From W1P20-047 sp045118335 (lineage in GTDB: Bacteria; Actinomycetota; Coriobacteriia; Coriobacteriales; Eggerthellaceae): 64,000 bases of DNA. The stretch lies in NCBI GenBank assembly GCA_045118335.1, contig JBGUXY010000034.1, forward strand, positions 12,517 through 76,516. Reading direction: 5' to 3'. Below are positions 8,377-17,492 of the stretch, piece by piece. Made by a program: the position numbers and the translations under genes. Below the pieces are notes generated by a model. That model was not told where the DNA came from, did no database searches, and was given only the letters and a program-made list of their open reading frames with translations. Within the stretch, counting starts at the first letter, position 1; every line of letters begins with the position of its first letter.

Positions 8377-9963
8377 ATGGATTTCATGACCCAATTGGTA
8401 GGTGTCACCGACACCATTGACACCTACATGTACACGTACTTCCTGGTGTTCCTGCTCATCATCGCAGGCTTGTACTTCTCGATACGGACCCGCTTCATAC
8501 AGTTCCGCGGGTTCAGGGACATGATCAGGCATCTGACCGAAAAGAAGCACAATGACGGCGAAAAGAGCGTTTCGTCGTTCCAGGCTCTTATGGTCTCCAC
8601 GGCTTCGCGTGTTGGCACGGGCAACATCGCGGGTGTGGCAACCGCCATCGCCGTGGGTGGCCCCGGAGCCGTGTTCTGGATGTGGATCATGGCGTCAGTC
8701 GGCTCGGCTTCCGCGTTCGTAGAGTCCACGCTGGCGCAGACGTGGAAGGTGAAGGCTGGCGAGGGCGAGTTTCGTGGCGGCCCTGCGTACTACATCCACC
8801 AGGCACTGCATAGCCGCAAGCTCGGCATCGTGTTCGCTATCTCGCTCATCTTGTGCTTCGGCCTGGGTTTCAACGGCTTGCAGACCTACAACATGAGCTC
8901 GTCGCTGAACCTCTACGTCGACAACTTCCTTGCCACGATGAATCTGGGCGATGCTCAGCTCGCGCAGATCACGAATGCGATGTATAGCGTCATCCACCTG
9001 GCTGTGGGTATCATCATTGCCGTGGTACTCGGATTCGTGCTCTTCGGCGGAACGCGCTTCATCACGTTCTTGACGTCCATCATCGTGCCCATCATGGCAA
9101 TTGGCTACATCCTGTTGGCCGTCATCATGGTCCTGATGAACATCGGCGAGCTTCCCGCCGTGTTCGGGCTCATCTTCAGCGAAGCGTTCGACATCTCGTC
9201 GATCACGGGCGGGTTCGCCGGATCGATGATCGTTTGGGGCATCAAGCGCGGCTTGTTCTCCAACGAAGCTGGTATGGGTTCTGCTCCGAACGCCGCCGCA
9301 TCCGCATCTGTCTCTCATCCTGCCAAGCAGGGCTTGGTCCAGACCTTCTCGGTGTTTTTGGACACCATGGTCATCTGCACCTGCTCCGCCACGATGATCA
9401 TGCTCTACGTGGCTCCCGACATCGGCATCACGGCCTTCGGCGGCGGTGTCGGCGAAGCAGCCAATGGCGGCATGCCTCTCGTTCAGGGTGCACTCGAAAG
9501 CGGCTTTGGCGTATTGGGCCTGCACTTCATGACCATCGCCATCTTCGCGTTCGCGTTCTCGAGCCTTGTGGGCAACTACTACTATGCCGAGTCGAACTTG
9601 AAGTTCATCACCGATAGCAAGATCACCCTGGTCGTGTTCCGCATCCTGTGCTGCGTGGTCGTGTTCTTCAGCGCTCAGTCGAACCTGACCCTGGCATGGA
9701 ACCTGGCCGACATCTTCATGGGCATCGAGGCAACCATCAACATCGTGGTCATCTTGATACTGGGAAAGTGGGCCGTAGCCATCTTAAAGGACTACGAAGC
9801 ACAGAAGAAGCAGGGTCTCGACCCCGTTTTCGTAGCCGACAGCATTCCCGGCATACCCAAGACCGAATGCTGGCATCAGTCAGCCGAAGAGCTGCACAAG
9901 CATGATGCCGAAATTCACCAGGGCAGCGTGGCGGAAGACATACTCGAGACCATGACACAGTAG
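8377..9963 (+). CDS. Alanine/glycine:sodium symporter (AGCS family)
   Basis: This 528-residue inner-membrane transporter would take up alanine, glycine or a related small amino acid with a cation. The family signature is clear: GTGNIAGVATAIAVGGPG near residues 80-97, followed by FWMW. Later segments include GGFAGSMIVWGIKRGLFSNE, NEAGMGSAPNAAA and a long series of hydrophobic helices. A cytoplasmic C-terminal tail of about 50 residues is charged. The ATG at 8377 follows a purine-rich AAGGAAAGGGAAG. A terminator lies about 50 nt after the stop. Substrate and coupling ion are inferred from the family only. Confidence 0.93.
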   Translation: MDFMTQLVGVTDTIDTYMYTYFLVFLLIIAGLYFSIRTRFIQFRGFRDMIRHLTEKKHNDGEKSVSSFQALMVSTASRVGTGNIAGVATAIAVGGPGAVFWMWIMASVGSASAFVESTLAQTWKVKAGEGEFRGGPAYYIHQALHSRKLGIVFAISLILCFGLGFNGLQTYNMSSSLNLYVDNFLATMNLGDAQLAQITNAMYSVIHLAVGIIIAVVLGFVLFGGTRFITFLTSIIVPIMAIGYILLAVIMVLMNIGELPAVFGLIFSEAFDISSITGGFAGSMIVWGIKRGLFSNEAGMGSAPNAAASASVSHPAKQGLVQTFSVFLDTMVICTCSATMIMLYVAPDIGITAFGGGVGEAANGGMPLVQGALESGFGVLGLHFMTIAIFAFAFSSLVGNYYYAESNLKFITDSKITLVVFRILCCVVVFFSAQSNLTLAWNLADIFMGIEATINIVVILILGKWAVAILKDYEAQKKQGLDPVFVADSIPGIPKTECWHQSAEELHKHDAEIHQGSVAEDILETMTQ

Positions 9964-10010
9964 CTCGAAAGCGCCAGACAAGGTGCAGTCCCTTGTGGTG
10001 ACACGCATCT

Positions 10011-10046
10011 GCGAAGGGCCCCAAGCAGGGCCCTTCGCTTTGCTTG
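10011..10046 (+). terminator. Terminator of the symporter gene
   Basis: A perfect 11-bp stem (GCGAAGGGCCC at 10011-10021 with its complement at 10028-10038) closes a 6-nt loop and is followed by TTTGCTT. The T-run is short, so efficiency is uncertain. Confidence 0.65.
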
Positions 10047-10107
10047 AGGAGATGATGCCGAGCCCCGGCCAATGGAATCGGGGTTCGGCATCATCTCCTC
10101 AAGCAAA
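10039..10107. repeat. Long near-perfect inverted repeat between convergent genes
   Basis: The arms at 10039-10066 and 10080-10107 are 28 bp each and complementary except for one G-T pair, around a 13-nt loop. The left arm starts inside the tail of the upstream terminator and the right arm runs into the rpmB terminator. It may be a strong bidirectional transcription barrier or a small repeat element. Confidence 0.7.
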
Positions 10108-10136
10108 AATAGCCCCGCAGTATGAACCGCGGGGCT
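10104..10136 (-). terminator. Intrinsic terminator of rpmB
   Basis: Read on the minus strand, AGCCCCGC at 10136-10129 pairs with GCGGGGCT at 10118-10111 (8 bp), followed by ATTTTTG. This is a standard stem plus U-run 26 nt after the rpmB stop. Confidence 0.8.
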
Positions 10137-10161
10137 GCGTTGACGTTTGGGTCTTGGAGTT

Positions 10162-10350
10162 TTATGCGCGGGTGACCTTGCCAGCCTTCATGCACTTGGT
10201 GCAGACGTTGGCGCGGCGGACATGACCGTTGTCGTTGATGGTGATCTTTTGCACGTTGGGACGGAAGACGCGGTTGGTCACACGGTGGGAATGGCTCACG
10301 TTACGACCGGCAACCGGTGCCTTGCCGCAGATTTCACATACCTTGGACAT
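10162..10350 (-). CDS. rpmB: Large ribosomal subunit protein bL28
   Basis: This 62-residue ribosomal protein carries four zinc-binding cysteines, CEIC near the N-terminus and CTKC near the C-terminus, plus the family segment SHSHRVTNRVFRPNVQ. The start is the ATG at 10350, with GGAG about 10 nt upstream, rather than an in-frame codon five residues earlier. It is transcribed away from yloU and fakA, as in many genomes with this gene group, with its own promoter and terminator. Confidence 0.95.
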   Translation of the reverse strand: MSKVCEICGKAPVAGRNVSHSHRVTNRVFRPNVQKITINDNGHVRRANVCTKCMKAGKVTRA

Positions 10351-10416
10351 AATAATCAACTCCATTTACTATGAACATCGCCCGCTCGTTCAGGCTTGTT
10401 GACAAAAAGCCCTCGT

Positions 10417-10445
10417 AGCATAGCACATGGCGATCGTTTGTCCAA
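10417..10445 (-). promoter_or_regulatory. Promoter of rpmB
   Basis: On the minus strand TTGGAC (10445-10440) and TATGCT (10422-10417) are separated by 17 bp, a good sigma-70-type promoter about 70 nt before the rpmB start. Confidence 0.65.
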
Positions 10446-10688
10446 CTCTTTGAGGCTGGCGTCCTGTAAGCATCACGGCTTTTTCAAATTTTTGGATTGG
10501 CTTGCGAGTGTGGTTGTTCTGCCTGTTCAGCAAAGCATGGAAAGCGGTTGACAGCTTGCCGATGCCCGCACATGTGGATTCGCTCGTGATGTTTCCCATT
10601 GGGCTAGCCCCGATGCGCGGTTGGGTTATACTGAACTATCGTGCTTGTCATGAATGCGCGCTCGGACGAGCGTCGTGAAAGGAAAGCT
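10446..10688 (+). promoter_or_regulatory. Upstream region of yloU with candidate -10
   Basis: This divergent intergenic stretch has no convincing gene. TATACT at 10627-10632 is a plausible -10 for yloU and fakA, about 57 nt before the yloU start; no clear -35 is visible at the right distance. Confidence 0.35.
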
Positions 10689-11036
10689 ATGAGTGAGAGA
10701 ATTCCTGGCGATCTGCATGTCGCCAATGAAGTCCTGGCAGATCTCGTAGGTCATGCCATCACTAATTGCTATGGCGTGGTGGGAATGGCTGCGCCCACGG
10801 CTGTCGACGGAATAGCCAAGTTGCTGCCGGCTTCGCGCCTGCGCCGCGGCGTGGTTGTGTCCACCGCCGAACAAGGCGTTCAGGTCGATGTCCATGTCAT
10901 CATCGAATACGGGACGAACATCAACGTGGTCTCCCAGAACGTGATCGAAGCGGTGACCTTTGCCATGACCGAATACGCCCAAGTTCCCCTGGCTGGCGTG
11001 AACGTGCACGTGGAAGGCGTGAAGGTCCGCCGTTAG
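10689..11036 (+). CDS. Asp23/Gls24 family protein (YloU-like)
   Basis: This 115-residue protein belongs to the Asp23/Gls24 envelope-associated family. Typical features are GDLHVANEVLADLVGHA, the GVVGM segment, and the VDVHVIIEYG beta-strand with VSQNVIEAV. The chosen ATG at 10689 follows GAAAGGAAAG; an in-frame GTG/ATG 16 codons earlier lacks this. In Bacillus and relatives this gene precedes fakA (yloV), as here. Members are linked to cell-envelope stress or membrane anchoring, but the molecular role is not settled. Confidence 0.9.
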   Translation: MSERIPGDLHVANEVLADLVGHAITNCYGVVGMAAPTAVDGIAKLLPASRLRRGVVVSTAEQGVQVDVHVIIEYGTNINVVSQNVIEAVTFAMTEYAQVPLAGVNVHVEGVKVRR

Positions 11037-11110
11037 CATCGCCGTGCGCGGACGGTTCCTTTGGACTGTGATACGCGCATGCTCACATCAATCGAGGAGT
11101 AACGTTCAAC

Positions 11111-12739
11111 ATGTCAGATACTTATACGACCAAAGAGATCGTCAATGCCATTGCGCATGCCAGCGCAACGCTCACCGATAGGAAAGACGAGGTCAACCGT
11201 CTCAACGTGTTCCCCGTTCCCGATGGCGACACCGGCACCAACATGTCGCTGACGGTGAAGTCCGTGGTCGACAACCTCTCGAACCTTCCCGCGGATGCCT
11301 CGAAGGCAGATATCCGCAGGTCCATTACAAACGGAGCCCTCATGGGTGCCCGGGGCAACTCCGGCGTCATCACGTCGCAGATACTACGCGGTCTGTGCGA
11401 GGGCGCCGCCAAATGCGAGCAATTCGACGTCGATGCGCTCGATGCCGTGTTCGACTCTGCGGTGGAGACGGCATTCCGTGCGGTGCGCAAGCCGGTCGAG
11501 GGCACGATTCTCACCGTTTTGCGTGATACCGCCCTTGCTGCGCGCAAGGCTCGCAAGCGCAAGTTCTCCATGGACGAAGCCCTGTCCTTCGTCGTCAGCG
11601 AAGCATACGAATCGGTGCAGCGCACGCCCGAGCTGTTGCCCGTGCTCAAGGAAAACGGCGTCGTCGATGCCGGCGGTTACGGGCTGGCGATTCTCGTCGA
11701 TGCGTTCGCGGCTTCGCTTTTGGGCAAGGACCGCACGGTAGGCGACGAGCTGAACATCGGCGGTTCGGCTGCCCCGAAGGTCGAAATCGAGCACATCAAC
11801 GACTGGGAAGGTTCAGAGTTTCGCTATTGCAACGAGTTCCTGGTCGATTCCGACACGCTCGACCCGCAGGAGGCGCTCGATTTCCTTGCAACGATGGGCG
11901 ACTGCGAGCTATGCGTGGGCGCAAACCCCAAGTTCAAAGTGCATGTGCATTCGAACCATCCCGACCAGGTGCTCGCTTACTTCCTAGAGCGTGGGCAGAT
12001 CTTCGAGGTGTTCATCCACAACATGGACCTGCAGGCTGTCGAGCGCAACGAGAAGCTGATTGAGGAAAAGGGCGAACGCAAGCCCCTGGGTTTCGTGGCC
12101 GTGGCCGCAGGAGAGGGCAATGCGAGGATCTTGGAAAGCCTGGGAGTAGACGTTGTCGTCTCCGGTGGGCAGACGATGAACCCCTCCACGAAGGACCTGC
12201 TCGACGCCGTGAACGCGGTCAACGCCGAGTCGGTGATTATCCTGCCCAACAACAAGAACATCATCATGGCCGCCCAAAGCTGCGTGGAAGTCTCCGACAC
12301 CCCGTGTGCCGTCGTGCCGAGCCGAAGCGTGCCACAGGCTTTCGCCGCGATGTTCGAAGTCGATCCGGAAGCATCGATTGAGGACAACGTCGAGGCGATG
12401 ACAGCTGCGCTCGACCAGGTGCGCACCGGCGAGGTGACCACTGCCATCAAGGATGCAAAGGACGCCCACGGCAATCCCATCAAGGATGGCGATGTGATCG
12501 GCATTGCCGATGATTCCATCGAGGCTATCGGTCAGTCGATCGAGGAAGTTGCCATGGCGCTGCTCGAGTTCATGGAAGCCGGAGATGCCGATACGCTTAC
12601 CCTGCTCGCAGGGGCCGATATGGACGACGACCGTTTCCAGGAGCTCGTAGAGCGCATCGAAGGGGTCTACGAAGACCTCGAGATCGACGCCCATCGAGGT
12701 GAGCAGCCCCTTTATCCCCTCGTCATGTCGGTGGAATAG
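11111..12739 (+). CDS. fakA: Fatty acid kinase catalytic subunit FakA (DAK2 domain, YloV-like)
   Basis: This 542-residue protein phosphorylates fatty acids bound to a FakB partner, feeding exogenous fatty acids into PlsX/PlsY phospholipid synthesis. The N-terminal DhaL-like nucleotide domain carries NRLNVFPVPDGDTGTNMS, whose acidic residues bind Mg-ADP. A middle domain and a C-terminal DegV-like domain follow, at usual family length. The Shine-Dalgarno GAGGAG is at 11095-11100. plsX lies about 8 kb downstream in the same direction. No FakB was seen in the window, so one must be elsewhere if the pathway is complete. Confidence 0.9.
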   Translation: MSDTYTTKEIVNAIAHASATLTDRKDEVNRLNVFPVPDGDTGTNMSLTVKSVVDNLSNLPADASKADIRRSITNGALMGARGNSGVITSQILRGLCEGAAKCEQFDVDALDAVFDSAVETAFRAVRKPVEGTILTVLRDTALAARKARKRKFSMDEALSFVVSEAYESVQRTPELLPVLKENGVVDAGGYGLAILVDAFAASLLGKDRTVGDELNIGGSAAPKVEIEHINDWEGSEFRYCNEFLVDSDTLDPQEALDFLATMGDCELCVGANPKFKVHVHSNHPDQVLAYFLERGQIFEVFIHNMDLQAVERNEKLIEEKGERKPLGFVAVAAGEGNARILESLGVDVVVSGGQTMNPSTKDLLDAVNAVNAESVIILPNNKNIIMAAQSCVEVSDTPCAVVPSRSVPQAFAAMFEVDPEASIEDNVEAMTAALDQVRTGEVTTAIKDAKDAHGNPIKDGDVIGIADDSIEAIGQSIEEVAMALLEFMEAGDADTLTLLAGADMDDDRFQELVERIEGVYEDLEIDAHRGEQPLYPLVMSVE

Positions 12740-12764
12740 GGCACGGCGGGCTTACCGTTCACGT

Positions 12765-15002
12765 ATGAGTGGCGGGAAACACAACAGCAACGGCAAGGCG
12801 GTCCGGGGCGCGAACCCCGACCGCCTTGCGGCTTCTCTGGCGTTAGACGGCAGCGTGACGAAGGTTCGGGCGGTTTCGGGTGCCCGAGCGGCAGCTTTGG
12901 GGAAGATGGGCATCCGCACGCTACGCGATCTGGTCACCCACTTCCCACGCCGCTACATCGACATGAGCGCGGTGAGCACCATCGCGCAGGCTCAGATCGG
13001 GCAGTCGTGCACCATCGTGGCCGAGGTGTTCGAGGTGAAGCTCAAGCAGCCTAAGCGCAATTTGAGTCTGGTAGAGGTCACGCTCAACGATGGAACCGAC
13101 ACCATGATCGTGACGTGTTTCCGCCAACCATGGCTTGCAAATCGCCTCCAACGCGGAGACCGGCTCGCCGTTTCAGGGAAGGTCGAGTTCAACTACGAGT
13201 TCAAGCGCATGACCAATCCGTTCATGGAGGACGTGGCACAGGGGGGTGATGCCTCTGGCATGATCGTGCCCGTGCATCCTGCCACGGAAAAGGTGAACAC
13301 GGCTTGGATGCGCAGGTTGGTGTCGAACGCTTTGGAGGAATGCATCGGGCTCGAGGACCCACTTCCGCTCGATTTGCGCTTGCGGTACCGATTGATGAGT
13401 CGGCAATGCGCCTTGCGGGTCATCCATTTTCCCACGTCGATGGACGAAGTGGGACAAGCGCGCAGGAGGTTGGCATACGAGGAGCTGTTGTTGCTGGAGT
13501 TACATCTGATGATGCGCAGCCAGGCGGGAGGCGAAGGCGGATACGTGCAGCATGTAACCGACGGCCCCTGCTCGAAGGCCCTTTTCGCGGCATTGCCGTT
13601 TCGCCTCACCGACGAGCAGGAGCAGGCTCGCTGTCGCATCTTGGAGGCCATGGCGGCTCCCCGTCGCGCGAACCACATGCTGTTGGGAGACGTGGGCACG
13701 GGCAAGACGGTGGTTGCCGCATTTGCCTTGGCGGCAGCGGCCGACACCGGCACTCAGGCACTCATGATGGCGCCCACCGAAGTGCTCGCCCAGCAATACG
13801 GCAGCAAGGTGGGCCCCTTGCTCGACGAAGCGGGCGTTCGCTGGGCCCTGCTCACGGGTTCCACGTCGCCAGCCGATAGGGAGGCCATCTGCGCTAGCCT
13901 GCGCTCGGGCGAGCTTACCGTGCTCTTCGGGACGCATGCATTGCTCGAGCCCGATGTCGTGGCTTCTCGGTGCAGCATCGTCGTCATCGACGAGCAGCAG
14001 CGTTTCGGGGTGGAGCAGCGTGGCGCCCTCGTGGCGAAGGGGTGCCATGCCGATGCGCTCTCGCTTACCGCAACGCCCATACCCCGGTCCTTGGCATTGG
14101 CGCTGTATGGCGACATGACCTTGTCCTACATACGCCATCGCCCGGGCAACATGAAGCCTGCGGTCACGAAGGCGTATTCATACGCTCAGAGCGGCGAGGC
14201 GTACGAGGTCGCCCTGGAAGAGCTTGCCTTGGGAAGGCAGGTGTATGTGGTGTGCCCGCTGGTCGGCGATGCCAAGACGCCTTCGAAGGGCGGCAAAGCC
14301 GACGGATCCGACGAGGGGGAAGACGATTACGCTTTTGCCGGCATAGCGATCGAGCAGGCGGGGGACTACGTAGAGGGCAACGTGCGCGCCGCCTTGCAAC
14401 ATGCCGACTACCTGCAGGAAAAGGTGTTCTGCGGTTACAAGGTAGCCGTGCTGCACGGCAAGATGAAAAGTGCCGAAAAGCAGGCGGTCATGCAGGATTT
14501 CAGGGAAAACCGCGTGCAGGTGCTCGTTTCCACAACCGTCATCGAGGTGGGCGTCGATGTTGCCGGTGCAACGGTGATGATCGTGGAGGACGCCGACCGT
14601 TTCGGGCTCGCCCAGTTGCACCAGCTGCGTGGGCGCGTTGGGCGTGGTTCCCATCGCGGGTACACATGCCTGGTTTCGGGGACGAAGGCGCCTGCCGCCT
14701 TGGAACGCCTTGCTGCCATGGAGCGCACCGACGATGGGTTCGAGTTGGCGGAATACGACCTGTCTTTGCGTCGCGAGGGCGATATCCTGGGAAACCGTCA
14801 GCATGGCGCATCGGTGCTGAAGCTCGTGAACGTGGTTCGCGACAGTGCCATCGTGGAAGTGGCGCACGCCGATGCCGCCGAGTTGCTGGAAAGCGACCCG
14901 GGCTTGCGCCTTCCCGAACACCAGGCGCTGCGCTACGAGTTGGCACGCGTCTTTGCCCAGGAAAGCGAAAGGCAGGCGGGGAATGCGCATCATAGCCGGT
15001 GA
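12765..15002 (+). CDS. recG: ATP-dependent DNA helicase RecG
   Basis: This 745-residue helicase rescues stalled replication forks and processes recombination intermediates. The N-terminal wedge and OB domain (residues ~60-200) is followed by the helicase core with Walker A GDVGTGKT, the DEQQRFGVEQRG motif II, the SLTATPIPR motif III, and the C-terminal QLRGRVGRG motif. I chose the ATG at 12765, 25 nt after the fakA stop; an earlier in-frame codon at 12699 would overlap fakA and add an unconserved extension. rsmD starts 20 nt before its stop. Confidence 0.95.
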   Translation: MSGGKHNSNGKAVRGANPDRLAASLALDGSVTKVRAVSGARAAALGKMGIRTLRDLVTHFPRRYIDMSAVSTIAQAQIGQSCTIVAEVFEVKLKQPKRNLSLVEVTLNDGTDTMIVTCFRQPWLANRLQRGDRLAVSGKVEFNYEFKRMTNPFMEDVAQGGDASGMIVPVHPATEKVNTAWMRRLVSNALEECIGLEDPLPLDLRLRYRLMSRQCALRVIHFPTSMDEVGQARRRLAYEELLLLELHLMMRSQAGGEGGYVQHVTDGPCSKALFAALPFRLTDEQEQARCRILEAMAAPRRANHMLLGDVGTGKTVVAAFALAAAADTGTQALMMAPTEVLAQQYGSKVGPLLDEAGVRWALLTGSTSPADREAICASLRSGELTVLFGTHALLEPDVVASRCSIVVIDEQQRFGVEQRGALVAKGCHADALSLTATPIPRSLALALYGDMTLSYIRHRPGNMKPAVTKAYSYAQSGEAYEVALEELALGRQVYVVCPLVGDAKTPSKGGKADGSDEGEDDYAFAGIAIEQAGDYVEGNVRAALQHADYLQEKVFCGYKVAVLHGKMKSAEKQAVMQDFRENRVQVLVSTTVIEVGVDVAGATVMIVEDADRFGLAQLHQLRGRVGRGSHRGYTCLVSGTKAPAALERLAAMERTDDGFELAEYDLSLRREGDILGNRQHGASVLKLVNVVRDSAIVEVAHADAAELLESDPGLRLPEHQALRYELARVFAQESERQAGNAHHSR

Positions 15003-15561
15003 GTACCGGGGCCGAACGCTTAAGGCCCCGAAGGGAAACGCCACGCGGCCAACCGTCGACCGCGTGCGCGAGTCTCTCATGAGCTCGATCCTTTCGGCTC
15101 GCGGAAACTGGGACGGTGCCGTGGTGCTCGACTTGTTCGCAGGCAGCGGCGCGCTGGGGTTGGAGGCGTTGTCCCGTGGGGCGCGATTCGCATGCTTTTG
15201 CGAGAAGCACCCACCTGCACTTGAAGCGCTGCGTTCCAACACCGCCATGGCCGATGCGGGGCGGGCGCGCATCATGCGGGGGGACGTGACGAAGCGCCTG
15301 CCCGCGCCTCCTGCGGGAAGCGCATTCGACCTGGTGTTTCTGGACCCGCCGTACGCCATGCCGGCAGGGGATGTGGCTTCGCTGCTCGCGAGGTTGGGTC
15401 GTGCGGGCTCGCTTTCGCCCGATGCGATCGTTTCCTATGAACACGACGCTTCCAAAGATCCTCTGCAGGATGCGGGCTTTCTTTCGCTACAATTGCACCA
15501 GGTCGCGCGAAAGACATTCGGCGCGACGGTGGTGGACCTGTTCAGGATTGGTGAGTCATGA
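14983..15561 (+). CDS. rsmD: 16S rRNA (guanine966-N2)-methyltransferase RsmD
   Basis: This 192-residue SAM-dependent methyltransferase modifies G966 of 16S rRNA. It starts MRIIAGEYRGRTLKAP, typical of the family, then FAGSGALGLEALSRGA (SAM motif I) and the catalytic FLDPPYAMP motif. The ATG at 14983 lies inside the end of recG (20-nt overlap) after a GGCGGGG stretch. Its stop overlaps the coaD start by ATGA. The recG-rsmD-coaD order is widespread. Confidence 0.94.
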   Translation: MRIIAGEYRGRTLKAPKGNATRPTVDRVRESLMSSILSARGNWDGAVVLDLFAGSGALGLEALSRGARFACFCEKHPPALEALRSNTAMADAGRARIMRGDVTKRLPAPPAGSAFDLVFLDPPYAMPAGDVASLLARLGRAGSLSPDAIVSYEHDASKDPLQDAGFLSLQLHQVARKTFGATVVDLFRIGES

Positions 15562-16058
15562 GAAAAGCAGTAGTACCGGGAACATTCGACCCCATTACAT
15601 TGGGGCATATCGACGTCATCAACCGAGCAGCCCAGATATTCGACGAAGTGGTCGTCGGCGTGGCCGAATCGGCTGGGAAGGGTCCCAAGGGGCCGCTGTT
15701 CACCTTGGAGCAGCGCGTCGAGCTCGTGCGCGAGTCCACCGCACACCTGGAAAACGTGACGGTGCAACCGTTTGGAGGGCTGCTGGTGGCCTTCGCAAGG
15801 CAGGTGGGGGCCATGGCGTTGGTGAAGGGGCTGCGCGCCATCACCGACTTCGAGTACGAGTTCCAGATGACTGCCATGAACTACCAGATCGACCAGGAAA
15901 TCGAGACGGTGTTCATCATGTCCACCCCACAGAACATGTACCTCTCCTCGTCGATCGTGCGCGAGTTGGCCATGTTTGGGGGAAAGTTCGAATCGTTCGT
16001 GACGCCTTGCGTCTACCGGGCACTGTGCGAAAAGTACGGCGAGCCGTATGTGGGCTAG
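15558..16058 (+). CDS. coaD: Phosphopantetheine adenylyltransferase
   Basis: This 166-residue enzyme joins ATP and 4'-phosphopantetheine to dephospho-CoA, the penultimate step of coenzyme A synthesis. The nucleotidyltransferase motif GTFDPITLGH is at residues 8-17, and the LVKGLRAITDFEYE and YLSSSIVRELA segments are present. It is translationally coupled to rsmD by a 4-nt ATGA overlap. Length is standard. Confidence 0.96.
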   Translation: MRKAVVPGTFDPITLGHIDVINRAAQIFDEVVVGVAESAGKGPKGPLFTLEQRVELVRESTAHLENVTVQPFGGLLVAFARQVGAMALVKGLRAITDFEYEFQMTAMNYQIDQEIETVFIMSTPQNMYLSSSIVRELAMFGGKFESFVTPCVYRALCEKYGEPYVG

Positions 16059-16206
16059 CCTGCCTGCGCGTTTGAAGCGTGGTCGAATTGGGGTCCGTCA
16101 AACGGCAAGATGCGGCGATTTTGCTTCGTTTAACCGTCGAGAGCTGGTGAAATGACATGTTATTGTGCATGTACGGTGAATCGAAGTGTTTCATGTAAGA
16201 TGGGCA

Positions 16207-16215
16207 TGCTAGAAT
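16207..16215 (+). promoter_or_regulatory. Extended -10 promoter of the SepIVA-like gene
   Basis: TGC-TAGAAT at 16207-16215 forms an extended -10; TGTTTC at 16187-16192 gives a weak -35 at 17 bp. The same decamer ATGCTAGAAT occurs upstream of prfA at 36735-36744. Confidence 0.55.
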
Positions 16216-16278
16216 ATGTTGAATCTGCTGCGTGTTCAGCTCATGCAGCGCTGTAATGTACACTTCGGAAGGATGAAC

Positions 16279-16749
16279 ATGGACGAAACAGGGGTCTTGG
16301 GATTAATCGAGGAACTGTCGATTCTGCTGGAAGATTCCAAGCCGGTTTTTGGCAAGAGCAACATGCGTCAGGTGGATGTTGCTGCCGCGTTCGAGATTCT
16401 AGATGATATCCGTGACACGTTCCCGAGCGAATTCGCGCAGTCGCGTCAGATCGTGCGTGAACGTCAGAGCTTGCTCGACGATGCCGAGGCGGAAGCGAAT
16501 CGCATGATCGAAGACGCACGCGGTCAGGCCATGACCATTGCGAGCGAGCAGGAAATCGTGCGCATCTCCCAGCAGCAGGCCGACAGCATCTTGGCTGAGG
16601 CTCGCGAACTCGAGCGCCAGACCCGCGCCGGTGCTGAAGACTACGCCGATGAGGTCTTCGGCCATGTCGAGAGCAGCCTCGACACGTTGCTTTCCAACGT
16701 TCGTCGTTGCCGTGACCGGCTGAATTCCAATTCGCTTTCCGGTCGATAG
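16279..16749 (+). CDS. SepIVA-like (DivIVA-related) coiled-coil septation protein
   Basis: This 156-residue protein is mostly helical and coiled-coil. A short N-terminal region (LIEELSILLED) is followed by AAFEILDDIRDTFPSEF and then long Ala/Glu/Gln heptads (LLDDAEAEANRMIEDARG), ending with a second helical segment around DTLLSNVRRCRDRL. The pattern and the position directly before DUF177 match mycobacterial SepIVA (Rv2927c in my recollection), which acts in septum formation. An ATP-synthase b-subunit-like label is an alternative that automated tools may give. The start at 16279 has GGAAGGA at 16267-16273; an earlier in-frame ATG overlaps this site. It has its own promoter. Confidence 0.75.
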   Translation: MDETGVLGLIEELSILLEDSKPVFGKSNMRQVDVAAAFEILDDIRDTFPSEFAQSRQIVRERQSLLDDAEAEANRMIEDARGQAMTIASEQEIVRISQQQADSILAEARELERQTRAGAEDYADEVFGHVESSLDTLLSNVRRCRDRLNSNSLSGR

Positions 16750-16753
16750 GCAT

Positions 16754-17311
16754 ATGGAACCCACGAAGATTCTCGTAGCGCCAGAGCTCTTCGCACCCGC
16801 GGAGAGCTCTTCGTTTGCGGGTGAGTATTCATTGTCGCAGTTGCAGGTGGGTCCGGACGCATATATGTTCGACGATCCGCTTCGCTGGGACGTGAGCATT
16901 ACCAATACAGGCGGGGCCCTGCTGGTGTCGGGGACCGTTCGGGGCAAAGGCACGACGGAGTGCGCTCGGTGCCTGGACAATTTCGATTTGGACATATGCG
17001 GCGATGTCGAGGGCTTCTTCGTCATCGAGGAAGAAGCCCGCCCGGAAGACATGGACGAAGACGAGTTCGATTTCCTTCCCGAAGACCACGTTATCGACCT
17101 GGAGCCCCTGTTACGGGCGGCCATCCTGGTCGATGTCCCGCTGAAGCCGCTGTGCCGTGACGATTGCCGGGGCATCTGCCCGGATTGCGGGGCGAACCTC
17201 AACGTAGGGCAGTGCGGATGCGCTTTGGAACGCGAGCGGCAAGCCGCCGAAGATCAAGCCGCGAGCAATCCGTTCGCAGCCTTGGCGCAGCTGAAGTTCG
17301 ATGAAGACTAG
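16754..17311 (+). CDS. DUF177 (YceD) family zinc-binding protein
   Basis: This 185-residue protein has the YceD layout: an N-terminal beta-rich part with ECARCLDNFD near residues 74-83, an acidic middle, and a C-terminal Cys cluster (CRDDC, CPDCGANLN, CGC) likely to bind zinc. Bacterial members lie next to rpmF and have been linked to 23S rRNA accumulation. Here a ligase gene and about 350 nt of non-coding DNA separate it from rpmF. It starts 4 nt after the SepIVA-like gene, so the two are probably co-transcribed. Confidence 0.88.
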   Translation: MEPTKILVAPELFAPAESSSFAGEYSLSQLQVGPDAYMFDDPLRWDVSITNTGGALLVSGTVRGKGTTECARCLDNFDLDICGDVEGFFVIEEEARPEDMDEDEFDFLPEDHVIDLEPLLRAAILVDVPLKPLCRDDCRGICPDCGANLNVGQCGCALERERQAAEDQAASNPFAALAQLKFDED

Positions 17312-17492
17312 ACCATCGATTTGCTTTTGCGCGGCAATGGAGCATGTCTTGGGGAGAGCGCTTTCGAGGTTGACGTATCGTGCGTATGATGCGTTTGCGT
17401 TCGCCATGAAACTGTTACTAGCACGATGATTGGTTCAACGCTAGTATGGGCGATACGACGTTGAAGATGCGCTGTGGACAAGGGGGTAGGGA

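Noticed and set aside
10390..10599. 69-residue minus-strand frame upstream of rpmB
   Set aside because: It overlaps the rpmB promoter, has no Shine-Dalgarno and no recognisable family.
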